In this document: positions 16,476-25,845 of the stretch, piece by piece
How positions within the stretch are numbered: position 1 is the stretch's first letter
Layout: each line of letters starts with the position of its first letter
Source: Polaribacter reichenbachii
GTDB lineage: Bacteria > Bacteroidota > Bacteroidia > Flavobacteriales > Flavobacteriaceae
Assembly: GCF_001975665.1 (NCBI RefSeq)
Contig: NZ_CP019419.1
Coordinates: forward strand, 3,455,501-3,519,500
Direction of reading: 5' to 3'
Length of the DNA: 64,000 bases
The notes under the pieces: model-generated
The model's database searches: none
What the model saw: only the letters and a program-made list of their open reading frames with translations
What the model was told of the DNA's origin: nothing
Program-made: the position numbers and the translations under genes

Positions 16476-17891
16476 TTATTTTAATCCACCACCAAGGGCT
16501 TCATATAGATCTACAATAGCAGTTAACTGTTGCAATTTGCTATCAATCACATTTAACTCAGCACTTAAAGCGCTTTGTCTTGCCGTTAATAAATCTAAAT
16601 AATTGGCATACCCATTTTTAAGTAATTCTTCTGAATTGGCTTCTGCTGCTCTTAGAGCTTGAACTTCGTTTTTTCTAAACTCAAATTTCTTTACCTCAGC
16701 TTCGTAAGCAAACAAAGCATTCGAAACTTCGTTACCTGCAGTTAATAAGGTTTTCTTAAAGTTTAACAATGCTGTTTCTTGATTTGCAAGTGCCACTTCT
16801 TTTTGTGTTTTTAACTTTCTTTGATTAAAAATAGGTTGTGTAATTCCGCCAACTATGGTTGCAAAAAGAGAGTTTGTATCGAATAAATCATCAATATCTA
16901 AACTCTCCAAACCACCAGAAGCGGTTAACGTTAACGACGGATAAAAACTACTATTGGCAACGTTTGTTAATTGAAAAGACTGAATTAAGCCAAACTCTGC
17001 AGCCATAACATCGGGTCTGTTTCTAAGTAAGGTAGTAGGTACACCCAATACAATTTCTTGTGTTATTTTTTGACTATCCAAAGAAGTTCGTTCAAAATTT
17101 TGAGGCGTTTTACCCAATAAAATACTCAATGTATTTTCTGTTTTAAAAATAGCCGTTTCAATATCTACCTGTAAAGCCAAAGCACTGTTGTATTGTGCAA
17201 TATTTTGATCTACAGCCACCTGAGTAACTTGACCAGCTTCTTTTAAGGCTTTAATGGTTTCTACTCCGCTTTTACGTGTTGCAATGGTTTCTTTAGTTAC
17301 CAATAGTTGGGCATCTAAAGCCAATAAATTATAATAAGTATTGGCAATACTAGCTATTAATTGTGTTTTTACAGCCTGATGACCAGCAACATTTTGTAAA
17401 TACGAAGCTTGTGTAGCTTTTACATTACTTTTTATTTTACCCCAAATATCGGCTTCCCAAGAAAGATTTGCAGTAACATCATAAGTATCTATTCCGCCAC
17501 TAAAAAGAGCTCCAAACTGACTGTTTTCTGATAATTCTTGATGTGTTGCATTAGCGCCAATACTTGCAGATGGCAAATACCCTGCTTTACCTTGTTTTGC
17601 ATACGCCTCTGCTACAATCATTTGTTGAATGGCAATACGCACATCCATATTATTTTGTAAGCCCTCTGCAATATAGTTTTGCAAATACTGGTCTGTAAAT
17701 AAATCTTGCCAAGAAACATCTGCCAAAGATGTACTATCTGTTGGCAAATTTTCTGTTCTGTATAAATTCTCGGTTTCGCTAAGTGCTGGTCTTGAGTACT
17801 CCTTTGCTGAAAAACAACTTTGTAGTACTAGTGCCATAATTACTAAAACGGTTCCTTTTGTAAGGTGATTATTTTTTAAATTAAGTTTCAT
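16476..17891 (-). CDS. RND efflux outer-membrane factor (OprM/NodT family lipoprotein)
   Basis: 471 residues from the ATG at 17891; an in-frame TTG at 17906 would overlap the permease stop. A lipoprotein signal ends at LQSC with C26 as the lipidation site. Two repeats of the TolC-type OEP domain follow (NNMDVRIAIQQMIVAEAYAKQGKAGYLPS, later ALLNFKKTLLTAGNEVSNALFAYE and LLTARQSALSAELNVIDSK). It should form the trimeric outer-membrane duct. The gene is third in the pump operon, 4 bp after the permease. GYLP and the coiled-coil pattern are seen directly; the cargo is not known. Confidence 0.92.
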   Translation of the reverse strand: MKLNLKNNHLTKGTVLVIMALVLQSCFSAKEYSRPALSETENLYRTENLPTDSTSLADVSWQDLFTDQYLQNYIAEGLQNNMDVRIAIQQMIVAEAYAKQGKAGYLPSASIGANATHQELSENSQFGALFSGGIDTYDVTANLSWEADIWGKIKSNVKATQASYLQNVAGHQAVKTQLIASIANTYYNLLALDAQLLVTKETIATRKSGVETIKALKEAGQVTQVAVDQNIAQYNSALALQVDIETAIFKTENTLSILLGKTPQNFERTSLDSQKITQEIVLGVPTTLLRNRPDVMAAEFGLIQSFQLTNVANSSFYPSLTLTASGGLESLDIDDLFDTNSLFATIVGGITQPIFNQRKLKTQKEVALANQETALLNFKKTLLTAGNEVSNALFAYEAEVKKFEFRKNEVQALRAAEANSEELLKNGYANYLDLLTARQSALSAELNVIDSKLQQLTAIVDLYEALGGGLK

Positions 17892-17895
17892 CTTT

Positions 17896-20800
17896 TTAAG
17901 CTTCAATTGTTTGTACTGTAGGTTTACCAGAAACTTTTTCTTGTAACCATTGGAATAAAATAAATAGGATAGGAATTACAAAGACCCCTAAAATGGTACC
18001 AATTAACATACCTCCTGCAGCACCAGTACCAATAGAATTGTTACCTTCTGAACCTACACCTTTTGCTAATGCTAATGGCATTAATCCTAAAATAAAGGCA
18101 AAAGAAGTCATTAAAATTGGTCTTAAACGTGCTTTAGCGCCGTCTATAGCTGCGTTAACAATACTCTCTCCTGCTTTTCTTCTTGCTAAGGCAAACTCAA
18201 CAATTAAAATGGCATTTTTGGCCAATAAACCAATTAGCATAATTAAGGCAATTTGGAAATAGATATTGTTTTCTAAGCCTAAGAACTTTGTACTAATGTA
18301 CGCCCCAAATACCCCAAATGGCAATGATAAAACTACTGCAAATGGTAATAAGTAACTCTCGTATTGTGCACTTAATAAGAAGTACACAAACAGAATACTT
18401 AAAATAAAGATAAAGGTTGTTTGGTTCCCTGCATTAACCTCTTCACGTGTTAAACCAGAATAGGCTACAGTATAATTACTTGGTAATTTTGCCACCTCTT
18501 CTTCAATTACTCTAATGGCATCACCTGTACTAAAACCATCGTTAGTAGCCCCAGAAATCATTGTTGAGTTGAATAAGTTAAAACGAGTTACGGACTGAGG
18601 CCCATACACTCTTTTTAAGGTTACAAACTGTGTAATTGGTGTCATTTCTCCTGATGCTGTACGCACATACATGCTATTTAAAGCACTTGCATCTGCTCTA
18701 TCTTCTGGTAAAGCCTGAATGTACACTCTAAACTGTTTCCCAAATTTTGAAAAGTCTGATGCGTAAATTCCACCAATATACCCTTGTAAAGTCGCAAAGA
18801 TACTGGTTACAGAAACCCCTTTTTCTTTGGCTAAAGGCACATTTACTTCCATTTCGTACTGCGGATAATTGGTATTGAATGAAGATGTAGCATATTTAAT
18901 TTCTGGATGACTCATTAAGGCCATTTGGAAATCTTTATTAGCTTTGTCTAAATCTGTAAACTCCCCTCCGAATTTATCTAACAAATTGATTTCAAAACCT
19001 GAAGAATTACCAAAACCACGAATACTTGGTGGTGAAAAGAAAATGATATTTGCTTCTGGAATAGTTGCTGCAATACCAAATAATTTACCAGTAATGGCTT
19101 GTGCAGAAAGTGAAGGATCTGTTCTGTCTGCCCAATCTTCTAATTTAATAATACCAAAACCAAAGTTACTACCAGCACCACTTATTAAACTACTCCCTTT
19201 AATAAAGTTAACTGCATTAATACCTTCTATATTTTGTATTTTTTGATATAAAGTTTTAGATACAGCATCTGTTCTATCTAAAGAAGCCCCTGGTGGCAAC
19301 TCTATATTTGCAAAGATTATTCCCCTATCTTCATTCGGTACAAAACCTGTTGGAGTTGTGGTTGATGCCCAGTAAATTCCTACTCCTGCAATTATCAATA
19401 ATAACACAGAAACAAATTTTCTTTTGTATAAAAACTCTAAGGATTTTCCATATCTGTGGATGGTTGCATTGAATCCTCTATTAAATAACGTGTAAAAACG
19501 TTTTAATGGACTTTTACCTTTTAATTCCTCATCATTTTTATGCTCTTTTAATAATAAAGCACATAAAGCCGGACTTAAGGTTAAGGCATTTACTGCAGAA
19601 ATTAGAATGGCAATAATTAAGGTAACTCCGAATTGCTCATAAAAAACCCCTGTTGGCCCAGTAATAAAGGTAACCGGAATAAATACAGCCGCCATTACTA
19701 ATGTAATTGAGATAATAGCACCAGAAATTTCGTTCATTGCAGTTAAGGTTGCTTTTTTAGGATTATGTTCCCCATCATCCATTTTAGCGTGAACCGCTTC
19801 TACTACCACAATGGCATCATCTACCACAATTCCGATTGCGAGTACTAAGGCAAAAAGCGTTAATAAGTTAATTGAATATCCGAAGACATTTAAGAAAAAG
19901 AACGTACCAATAATCGATACAGGTACTGCAATTGCTGGTATTAATGTAGATCTAAAATCTTGTAAGAAAATAAAAACCACTAAGAATACCAATAAGAACG
20001 CCTCTAATAAAGTAGTGATTACCTTATCAATCGAAGCATTTAAGAACAAACTTGTATCATAAGGTACAAAGATGTTTAACCCTTCTGGTAAATCTGCCTT
20101 TACCTCTTCTAAAGTCAGTTTTATGTTTTCAATAATTTCTTGTGCATTAGAACCTTTGGTTTGAAAAATACCCATAAAAACTGCAGGATTCCCTTTACTC
20201 ATTGCATTGGCTGCATAAGACTGTGCATCTAACTCAATCGTTGCCACATCTTTTAAACGTAAGAATTCGCCATTACCCAAAGCTTTAATTACAATATCAC
20301 TGTATTGTGCTTCGTCTTTAAAACGACCACTGTAGGTTAAGGTGTATGAAAAAGATTCCCCATTATTTTGCCCTAAAGAACCTGCAGCAGCCTCTAAGTT
20401 TTGTTCTGCTAAAGCCGCAGAAATATCTGAAGGAATTAAACCATAAGAAGCTAATTTTTCTGGATTTAACCAAATACGCATTGCATAATCTTGTTGCGAG
20501 AATACACTTACGTCTCCTACACCACTAATACGTTGCATTGCAGGAATCACGTTAATTTTTAAGTAATTCTGAATAAAAGTAGCGTCGTAATTTTCGCTTT
20601 CAGAATACATTGAAATAAACATTAATGCACTGGTTTCTTGTTTTTGTGTAGTTACCCCAGTTTGAGTTACCTCTGCAGGTAATAAAGGCGTTGCTCTAGC
20701 TACACGATTTTGTACATTAACAGCTGCAATATCTGCATCCATTTCTTGGTTAAAGTAAACCGTAATTTCTGCAGCACCTGTGTTTGATGCTGTAGAAGTA

Positions 20801-21033
20801 ATGTAGGTCATACCCTCTACACCATTAATTTGCTCTTCTATAGGTATAATTACACTCTCTAAAACGGTTTCTGCGTTGGCTCCTGTATAATTGGCGGTTA
20901 CCTTAATGGTTGGAGGTGCAATATCTGGGTATTCCTCTACTGGTAAGCTAGTTATACTTATTATCCCTAGTAAAACTATGATAATAGATATTACTGTCGA
21001 AAGAACGGGTCTTTCAATAAATGTTTTTAACAT
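17896..21033 (-). CDS. RND multidrug efflux permease (HAE1/AcrB type)
   Basis: 1045 residues, normal for AcrB homologues. It begins MLKTFIERPVLSTVISIIIV, has the two large periplasmic loops and twelve predicted transmembrane helices, and carries the proton-relay pair in AIGIVVDDAIVVVE (TM4). FIFLQDFRSTLIPAIAVPVS and the C-terminal LLAKNAILIVEFA with RLRPILMTS are family signatures. It is a proton-driven inner-membrane pump for drugs, detergents or bile-like compounds. It lies between the adaptor and outer-membrane factor genes. The AcrB-like subclass rather than the metal-pumping CusA subclass is inferred from the general sequence look. Confidence 0.95.
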   Translation of the reverse strand: MLKTFIERPVLSTVISIIIVLLGIISITSLPVEEYPDIAPPTIKVTANYTGANAETVLESVIIPIEEQINGVEGMTYITSTASNTGAAEITVYFNQEMDADIAAVNVQNRVARATPLLPAEVTQTGVTTQKQETSALMFISMYSESENYDATFIQNYLKINVIPAMQRISGVGDVSVFSQQDYAMRIWLNPEKLASYGLIPSDISAALAEQNLEAAAGSLGQNNGESFSYTLTYSGRFKDEAQYSDIVIKALGNGEFLRLKDVATIELDAQSYAANAMSKGNPAVFMGIFQTKGSNAQEIIENIKLTLEEVKADLPEGLNIFVPYDTSLFLNASIDKVITTLLEAFLLVFLVVFIFLQDFRSTLIPAIAVPVSIIGTFFFLNVFGYSINLLTLFALVLAIGIVVDDAIVVVEAVHAKMDDGEHNPKKATLTAMNEISGAIISITLVMAAVFIPVTFITGPTGVFYEQFGVTLIIAILISAVNALTLSPALCALLLKEHKNDEELKGKSPLKRFYTLFNRGFNATIHRYGKSLEFLYKRKFVSVLLLIIAGVGIYWASTTTPTGFVPNEDRGIIFANIELPPGASLDRTDAVSKTLYQKIQNIEGINAVNFIKGSSLISGAGSNFGFGIIKLEDWADRTDPSLSAQAITGKLFGIAATIPEANIIFFSPPSIRGFGNSSGFEINLLDKFGGEFTDLDKANKDFQMALMSHPEIKYATSSFNTNYPQYEMEVNVPLAKEKGVSVTSIFATLQGYIGGIYASDFSKFGKQFRVYIQALPEDRADASALNSMYVRTASGEMTPITQFVTLKRVYGPQSVTRFNLFNSTMISGATNDGFSTGDAIRVIEEEVAKLPSNYTVAYSGLTREEVNAGNQTTFIFILSILFVYFLLSAQYESYLLPFAVVLSLPFGVFGAYISTKFLGLENNIYFQIALIMLIGLLAKNAILIVEFALARRKAGESIVNAAIDGAKARLRPILMTSFAFILGLMPLALAKGVGSEGNNSIGTGAAGGMLIGTILGVFVIPILFILFQWLQEKVSGKPTVQTIEA

Positions 21034-21055
21034 GATTGATATGTGTTAGGTTTGT

Positions 21056-22186
21056 CTAGTTTCTAAATAAGGTAGCTACTTGTGTTGTGGCCTCTTTAAA
21101 TGAAGTTTCTTGTGGCGCAATTACCATTCCGTTTCTTAATTTTCCAACTCCGGAAACGATAATTTTATCGTTGGTTGTAATTCCTGATTCTACTACATAA
21201 AGGTTATCTACAGTACCTTTTACCTGTAAAATGGCAGTTTCTACTTTATTCCCTTCTACTAGTTTAAAAATCATAATATTACCTTGTTGCTCAAAAGTTG
21301 CGCTTTGAGGTACTACAATGGCATTTGTATACTCAATTGGTATACGAACAGTACCACTATTACCATTCGTTAAAATTTCGTTTGGATTATCGAAAGCCGC
21401 TCTAATCTTAATAGTACCTGTATTTTGGTTGATTTGACCTGTGCTGGTTTGAATGCGTCCTTTTTCTGAATACACTTTACCATTGGCTAAAATCAGGCTT
21501 AAGTCTGGAGAGTTTTTAATACGTTCTGCTTTGTTTTGTCCTTCAGATCTTTGTAAATGATTGATGTATTGCGCCTCATTAAAACTAAAGAAAGCATATA
21601 CTTGACTGATATTACTTACAGTTGTTAAAGGAGTAACATCATTAGAACTTATTAAAGTACCTTCTCTAAAATTAATAGCCCCCACATAACCGTCTATAGG
21701 ACTTTTGATTGTTGCATAACCTATACTTGCAGTAACACTGCTGTAATTCGCTTTGGCCTGTGCTAAATTTGCTTTGGCTGTTTCTAACTGCACAGCACTA
21801 ATAATGTTTTTCTCTACTAAAGGGATTAACTTATTTACCTCTACTTGCGCTACATTTACGCTAGCTTTAGCTGCGTCTGCCTCTTGACTTAAAGATTGTG
21901 TTTCTAATTTAAAAAGTAATTGCCCTTTACGTACTTTTTGACCTTCGTCTACATATACTTTTTCTATATAACCCGATGTTTTTGCTCTTACATCACTATT
22001 TACAATTCCTTCTATGGTTGCAGGATAATCTGTATAACCAGTTACAGTTTGTGCTTCTAATTGCGTTACAGGAAATGGTAATACTGGTGCTGCTGCCATA
22101 GCTTGTTTTTGTTCAGTTTTGGCACAACTTACAATCATTAAAAATACGCTTAATGATAATATGGTATAAATACTATTGTGTTTCAT
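21056..22186 (-). CDS. RND efflux periplasmic adaptor subunit (AcrA type lipoprotein)
   Basis: 376 residues from the ATG at 22186; a TTG at 22210 would overlap the regulator's 3' end by 11 bp and delay the signal peptide. The lipoprotein signal ends at MIVSC with C21. Then come the lipoyl half-motif (ANTSGYIEKVYVDEGQKVRKG-like, read as KTSGYIEKVYVDEG), a helical hairpin (ADAAKASVNVAQVEVNKL), the second lipoyl half (IDGYVGAINFREGTLIS) and a beta-barrel domain. It links the inner-membrane pump to the outer-membrane duct. It lies 13 bp after the GbsR/MarR regulator stop and 22 bp before the permease. Confidence 0.93.
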   Translation of the reverse strand: MKHNSIYTILSLSVFLMIVSCAKTEQKQAMAAAPVLPFPVTQLEAQTVTGYTDYPATIEGIVNSDVRAKTSGYIEKVYVDEGQKVRKGQLLFKLETQSLSQEADAAKASVNVAQVEVNKLIPLVEKNIISAVQLETAKANLAQAKANYSSVTASIGYATIKSPIDGYVGAINFREGTLISSNDVTPLTTVSNISQVYAFFSFNEAQYINHLQRSEGQNKAERIKNSPDLSLILANGKVYSEKGRIQTSTGQINQNTGTIKIRAAFDNPNEILTNGNSGTVRIPIEYTNAIVVPQSATFEQQGNIMIFKLVEGNKVETAILQVKGTVDNLYVVESGITTNDKIIVSGVGKLRNGMVIAPQETSFKEATTQVATLFRN

Positions 22187-22199
22187 TGTTGTTATTTGT

Positions 22200-22694
22200 T
22201 TAAATTTCAAATTTGTTGCTTGTTAATTTTACTCTAAGTTCTTTGATGGATGTTGTTGCACCATCTAGAAACTTTATATAATCGTTATGAAAGTTTAAAT
22301 CAAACTTTTCATCTGTTTTATTGGTGTTAATACTATGCTTGTATGCTTTAATTTCTAGGTGTAATTCTCTTACAATTTCCCATTCGTTAATCAGTTCATC
22401 TATATGTTTAACTACTGAATCTTTATTAATGACGAAGTACTTTTTACGATCGCCTGTTTTGGTATAATATTCTACCTTATTTAAATTCTGTAGATGACTT
22501 AGATGCGTTGAAATGGTACTTTTACTGGCACATAAAATAGTTACCAACTCATCGAATGTAGTTCCTTTTTTACCTGTAAGAATAATGTAAGACATGATAC
22601 GAGCAGCAACTGGAGCCAACTGCTCTCTGTTCTCTAAATGCACACCTAGCTTTTCTACCAAGCGCATTTTTTCTTTACAAATATCTTCTTTCAT
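22200..22694 (-). CDS. GbsR/MarR-family repressor of the efflux operon
   Basis: 164 residues. Residues about 10-100 are a winged HTH of the GbsR type (APVAARIMSYIILTGKKGTTFDELVTILCASKSTISTHLSHLQ, then a basic wing YYTKTGDRKKYF). A C-terminal helical part (INEWEIVRELHLEIKAYK) probably dimerises. It is first in the four-gene pump operon, 13 bp before the adaptor ATG, so it very likely represses its own operon. An 8-bp perfect palindrome at 22769-22790 sits in the promoter and is the likely operator. The inducer is unknown; it may be a pump substrate. Confidence 0.88.
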   Translation of the reverse strand: MKEDICKEKMRLVEKLGVHLENREQLAPVAARIMSYIILTGKKGTTFDELVTILCASKSTISTHLSHLQNLNKVEYYTKTGDRKKYFVINKDSVVKHIDELINEWEIVRELHLEIKAYKHSINTNKTDEKFDLNFHNDYIKFLDGATTSIKELRVKLTSNKFEI

Positions 22695-22754
22695 CTTTTT
22701 TGTTTTAACTTACTGCTTTGAACATCTATTATTCAATTACAGTATTATTCTTTG

Positions 22755-22790
22755 CAAATATACACAGTTAGTTCGGAACAAACCGAACTA
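22755..22790 (-). promoter_or_regulatory. Efflux-operon promoter and palindromic operator
   Basis: TAGTTCGG (22769-22776) and CCGAACTA (22783-22790) form a perfect 8-bp inverted repeat with a 6-bp spacer. Just downstream on the minus strand is a -7 element TATATTTG (22762-22755). The palindrome would lie between -33 and -7, so a bound GbsR/MarR dimer would exclude polymerase. A TTTG inside the palindrome (22782-22779) is only 16 bp from the -7 element, so the exact -33 is uncertain. Confidence 0.6.
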
Positions 22791-22818
22791 AACGAAGTTA
22801 AAAAGATGTTAAATAAAA

Positions 22819-22840
22819 AAAACAGGTAAATACCTGTTTT
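22819..22840 (-). terminator. Rho-independent terminator after the SDR gene
   Basis: AAAACAGGTA at 22819-22828 pairs perfectly with TACCTGTTTT at 22831-22840 around a 2-nt loop. On the minus strand the stem is followed by TTTATTT, completing a strong U tract. It lies 47 bp after the SDR stop codon. Confidence 0.8.
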
Positions 22841-22887
22841 AGTGATTATTAAAAATAATTAATTATCAATTGAAAATCAATAACTAA

Positions 22888-23697
22888 CTATTTGTTAACG
22901 ATTTCTGAAGTAATCTCTAGTAAAGTATCAATTTTAGTCTCATCATAAGCATCTGGATGAGCTGGTGAAAAGCGGCCAATTGTTTCGCCTTTATCATTAT
23001 CGAAATATTTACCTGTGGCGTCTTTATATACATCAGAAGTAGCTAAATCGTATAAGATATTTACCCCTTTTTCTGCAGGAGACCAATGTTGCCCATAGGC
23101 TTCTTTTGCCATTTTGGTATTTAATAAAGAACCAGGATTTACTGCTATGGTTGTTATATTTGGATGTTGTTTTGCAAAATGGAAGCTCCACATGGTTAAC
23201 GCCAATTTACTTTGTGCATATGCATCGCTTGCGTTAATAGCCACATCACCTGTTAAAATACCTTTTTTTACTGAAGATTGAGCTGCAGAGCTTAAATTGA
23301 CAATTCGTGTTGCAGTTCCTTTTTCTAAAACGGGTACTATGTTTTCGGTTAAAATATAAGGCGCTAAATAATTTACTGCCATTCTGATATCTAATCCGTC
23401 TTTTGTTTTTACAGCTGCTGTTTTAAAGATTCCTGCATTGTTGATTAGAATATCTAAACTTGGCACTTCGTTTTTAATTTGTATCGCCAATTGTTTAACT
23501 GCGTTTAAATCAGAAAAATCAGAGATAAAACCTTTTATATTCGGGTTATTAGAAGCCTCTTTAATTTCGGCAACTACCTTATTTACTTTAGCTTCACTTC
23601 TACCATTTAAATAAACTGTATTTCCTTCTTTTGCTAATTTTAAAGCGGTTAATTTACCTATTCCGTCTGTACTTCCTGTAATTAGTATATGTTTCAT
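22888..23697 (-). CDS. Short-chain dehydrogenase/reductase (SDR)
   Basis: 269 residues with a Rossmann fold. TGSTDGIG at 7-14 binds the NAD(P) pyrophosphate, NNAG is at 86-89, the catalytic serine lies in NLSSAAQ (about 136-137), and Y160-xxx-K164 is the active-site pair. NGR at 31-33 favours NADP(H). The C-terminal region (SPAEKGVNILYDLATS, GKYFDNDKG) resembles the retinol-dehydrogenase/WW-oxidoreductase-like subgroup. The substrate cannot be told from sequence. It follows the 2OG-oxygenase gene on the same strand, but a strong terminator hairpin separates them. Confidence 0.88.
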   Translation of the reverse strand: MKHILITGSTDGIGKLTALKLAKEGNTVYLNGRSEAKVNKVVAEIKEASNNPNIKGFISDFSDLNAVKQLAIQIKNEVPSLDILINNAGIFKTAAVKTKDGLDIRMAVNYLAPYILTENIVPVLEKGTATRIVNLSSAAQSSVKKGILTGDVAINASDAYAQSKLALTMWSFHFAKQHPNITTIAVNPGSLLNTKMAKEAYGQHWSPAEKGVNILYDLATSDVYKDATGKYFDNDKGETIGRFSPAHPDAYDETKIDTLLEITSEIVNK

Positions 23698-23728
23698 TTT
23701 TTTTGACTTTAGATTGATTCAAATTAAA

Positions 23729-23757
23729 TTATTGGCAGAAGTATATTCTGCCAATAA
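23729..23757 (-). terminator. Terminator hairpin after the 2OG-Fe(II) oxygenase gene
   Basis: TTATTGGCAGAA at 23729-23740 pairs perfectly with TTCTGCCAATAA at 23746-23757 over a 5-nt loop. On the minus strand TTTAATTTG follows. It starts 13 bp after the oxygenase stop and precedes the SDR start by 31 bp, so the SDR may have its own promoter or depend on readthrough. Confidence 0.7.
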
Positions 23758-23770
23758 TTGTTATCCTTTT

Positions 23771-24733
23771 TTAAAACGGAGCAATGGTATCTTTAGGACC
23801 ATTAGGTAAACTCCAACGTTGGCGAGCGGTAACGCTTTTCAATGCAACATCTTTGATGGTGTCATTACTACTATTTCCATAGCTACTAGCTCCTCCTCTT
23901 GGTATTTGCATGCGATCTCCATACAACCAAACCACTAAATTATTACGTTGTCCGCTAGTAATTGGGTGAGTAGCGTGTGGCACATTTCCTGTATGAATTA
24001 TTGCTTTACCTGGCTCAAAAATAGTTTGTACAACTTTACCTGTGGTTCTGTTATGAAAATCTACTTCTGACCCTGTAAATTTTTCATCAGGCAAATTGAT
24101 ATTGATATTTAAAGTGGCAGCTGATGCATCTGTATGCGCATGTAAATCTTTGTCTTTATCTGGATTGTACTGAATAGAAAAACCAAACGTTTGGTTATCA
24201 TACCCATAAGTACCCAATAACAAGCGTGCAATAGGGCGCATATAACGATTCATAATATCGTTGTAAAAAGCCTGAAAACTCGGTGCTGCAAAGTATCCTT
24301 CAGAGCGTGGATCTAACATCATTCCATAACGATTTAATTGTATACCATAAGGTGCTCGTTTAGGAATTTGAGCATTAACTACTTCTTCTAAATAATTACG
24401 AAATGCTGCTAAACGTTCAACATCGAAAAATTGAGCAGAATACACACCAGGAATAATTTCTTGCCATAAATCTGCCACTGCTGTTTCTTTCTCTGGGTTT
24501 GTCCAAGCTTCATTTATTGCTTTTCTTAATTTTGGATCTAATAATGTTTCATCAGGAATTAATAAATTATCTTTATTTTGAATTTCCCATTCTGCCCAAG
24601 CCTCTTCTAACAACTTTCTGTTGTTATTCCAAAATTGAGAAACAGAAAGATCGCGTTTTAACGAAGCTTCACGAGTTGGCTGTGTCAATGCACGTGCTTC
24701 TTCTAGTGCATTTGTATTTGTTGTTGTTTTCAT
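23771..24733 (-). CDS. 2-oxoglutarate/Fe(II)-dependent oxygenase
   Basis: 320 residues. The iron-binding facial triad is visible: H200-T-D202 within LHAHTDASAATLNININL, and H253 in GKAIIHTGNVPHATHPITSGQR, with R263 ten residues later to bind 2-oxoglutarate. That matches the prolyl-4-hydroxylase/PKHD-like double-stranded beta-helix. The N-terminal about 90 residues are helical and unassigned. Such enzymes hydroxylate protein side chains or small molecules in the cytosol; the substrate here is unknown. It stands alone between an AraC regulator and the SDR, both on the same strand. Confidence 0.8.
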   Translation of the reverse strand: MKTTTNTNALEEARALTQPTREASLKRDLSVSQFWNNNRKLLEEAWAEWEIQNKDNLLIPDETLLDPKLRKAINEAWTNPEKETAVADLWQEIIPGVYSAQFFDVERLAAFRNYLEEVVNAQIPKRAPYGIQLNRYGMMLDPRSEGYFAAPSFQAFYNDIMNRYMRPIARLLLGTYGYDNQTFGFSIQYNPDKDKDLHAHTDASAATLNININLPDEKFTGSEVDFHNRTTGKVVQTIFEPGKAIIHTGNVPHATHPITSGQRNNLVVWLYGDRMQIPRGGASSYGNSSNDTIKDVALKSVTARQRWSLPNGPKDTIAPF

Positions 24734-24895
24734 AATATGATTGTTTTTGTTAAAAATTACTATTACAGTATATTTTATTTTTTATAACTATTTGTTCGTC
24801 TTAATAATCTAACAACAAAGGTATTTAGACACACAAACTTAAAAAGAGTAAAAAACAAAGGCCTTTTAGTAAAAAAAGAGGTAAATAGTAATTTA

Positions 24896-25759
24896 TTAGG
24901 AAATGCTTGCCTTATAAGCACTAATAGTCATCCCTTTATAACTTTGAAAAGTTTTGTTTAGATGACTAGAATCTGTAAAACCTAGTTCTGCTGCAATTTC
25001 TGTATATTGTAAATCAGTATATTTTAAACGGGTTTCTACTAGTTTTAATTTATAGTTGATAATGTATTTCTTTAAAGATACTTCTGTATGCTTTTTAAAA
25101 TACTCACTAATATAATTGTCTGCCATGTAAAATTCTTCTGCTAAACTTTTAGTAGACAACAACTCTGCATTATAAATATTAGAATGAATATAGTTGATGA
25201 TTTGCTGAATCTTAGATGATTTTAATTCTTTTACAGTATTAGTAGTATTGGTATACTGTATGTTTCTGGCAATTAAATGTAAAATTACAGACAATGAATT
25301 TTGAATGATAAAAATATCGAAAGATTGTTTATTTAAATATTCTATAGCCACCATATTTACCAAAGCCACTAAATGTGCTCTGTCTGCATCTGTTTCGAAT
25401 TGCATTTCTCGAAGTTCGTGACTTTCGCTATTTAAAATTTCTTCGATTTTACGAAACCAGTCATTTACAGGTAGGTTTACATTTTGGGAACTTGTATTTC
25501 TAAAAAAACTTTTTAAAAACTTTATGGCTACTGTAGAAGTTGTGGTATCTGGATTTACGATATAAATATCATCAGGAATAAAGACAAAAACGCTATTTGG
25601 TGTATAGTTTACTGTTTTACCATTTATTTTTATGGTACCTGTGCCTTTTTCGAAATACACGATTTCAAAAAAACGAATGGTGGTATATTTACAAAACTCA
25701 AAAAAAGTTTGGTTTTTGTATTGTTGAATTACAATATTTTCGATTATTGTTCTTGGCAT
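24896..25759 (-). CDS. AraC-family transcriptional regulator
   Basis: 287 residues from the ATG at 25759. The N-terminal cupin-like sensing domain (IVYFEKGTGTIKINGKTVNYTPNSVFVFIPDD) is followed by two C-terminal HTH motifs (ELLSTKSLAEEFYMADNYISEYFKKHTEVSLKKYI and TEIAAELGFTDSSHLNKTFQSYKGMTISAY read in pieces), the AraC/XylS signature. The order and length are typical. It lies upstream of the 2OG oxygenase on the same strand, with a 162-bp gap, and may regulate it or the nearby oxidoreductases. No operator was identified. Confidence 0.88.
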   Translation of the reverse strand: MPRTIIENIVIQQYKNQTFFEFCKYTTIRFFEIVYFEKGTGTIKINGKTVNYTPNSVFVFIPDDIYIVNPDTTTSTVAIKFLKSFFRNTSSQNVNLPVNDWFRKIEEILNSESHELREMQFETDADRAHLVALVNMVAIEYLNKQSFDIFIIQNSLSVILHLIARNIQYTNTTNTVKELKSSKIQQIINYIHSNIYNAELLSTKSLAEEFYMADNYISEYFKKHTEVSLKKYIINYKLKLVETRLKYTDLQYTEIAAELGFTDSSHLNKTFQSYKGMTISAYKASIS

Positions 25760-25800
25760 AATATCCTTTTAAAAGAGACCTGAAAATTTATAAAAATAGA

Positions 25801-25818
25801 AGCCACAAATCTGTGGCT
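25801..25818 (-). terminator. Terminator after the DUF4437 gene
   Basis: AGCCACA at 25801-25807 pairs with TGTGGCT at 25812-25818 over a 4-nt loop. The minus strand continues TTCTATTTTTAT. It lies 27 bp after the ancestral stop at 25846, and about 165 bp after the premature TAG. That spacing supports the longer frame as the original gene. Confidence 0.65.
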
Positions 25819-25845
25819 CTTACTCTTTTTATTAGTAAAATACAA

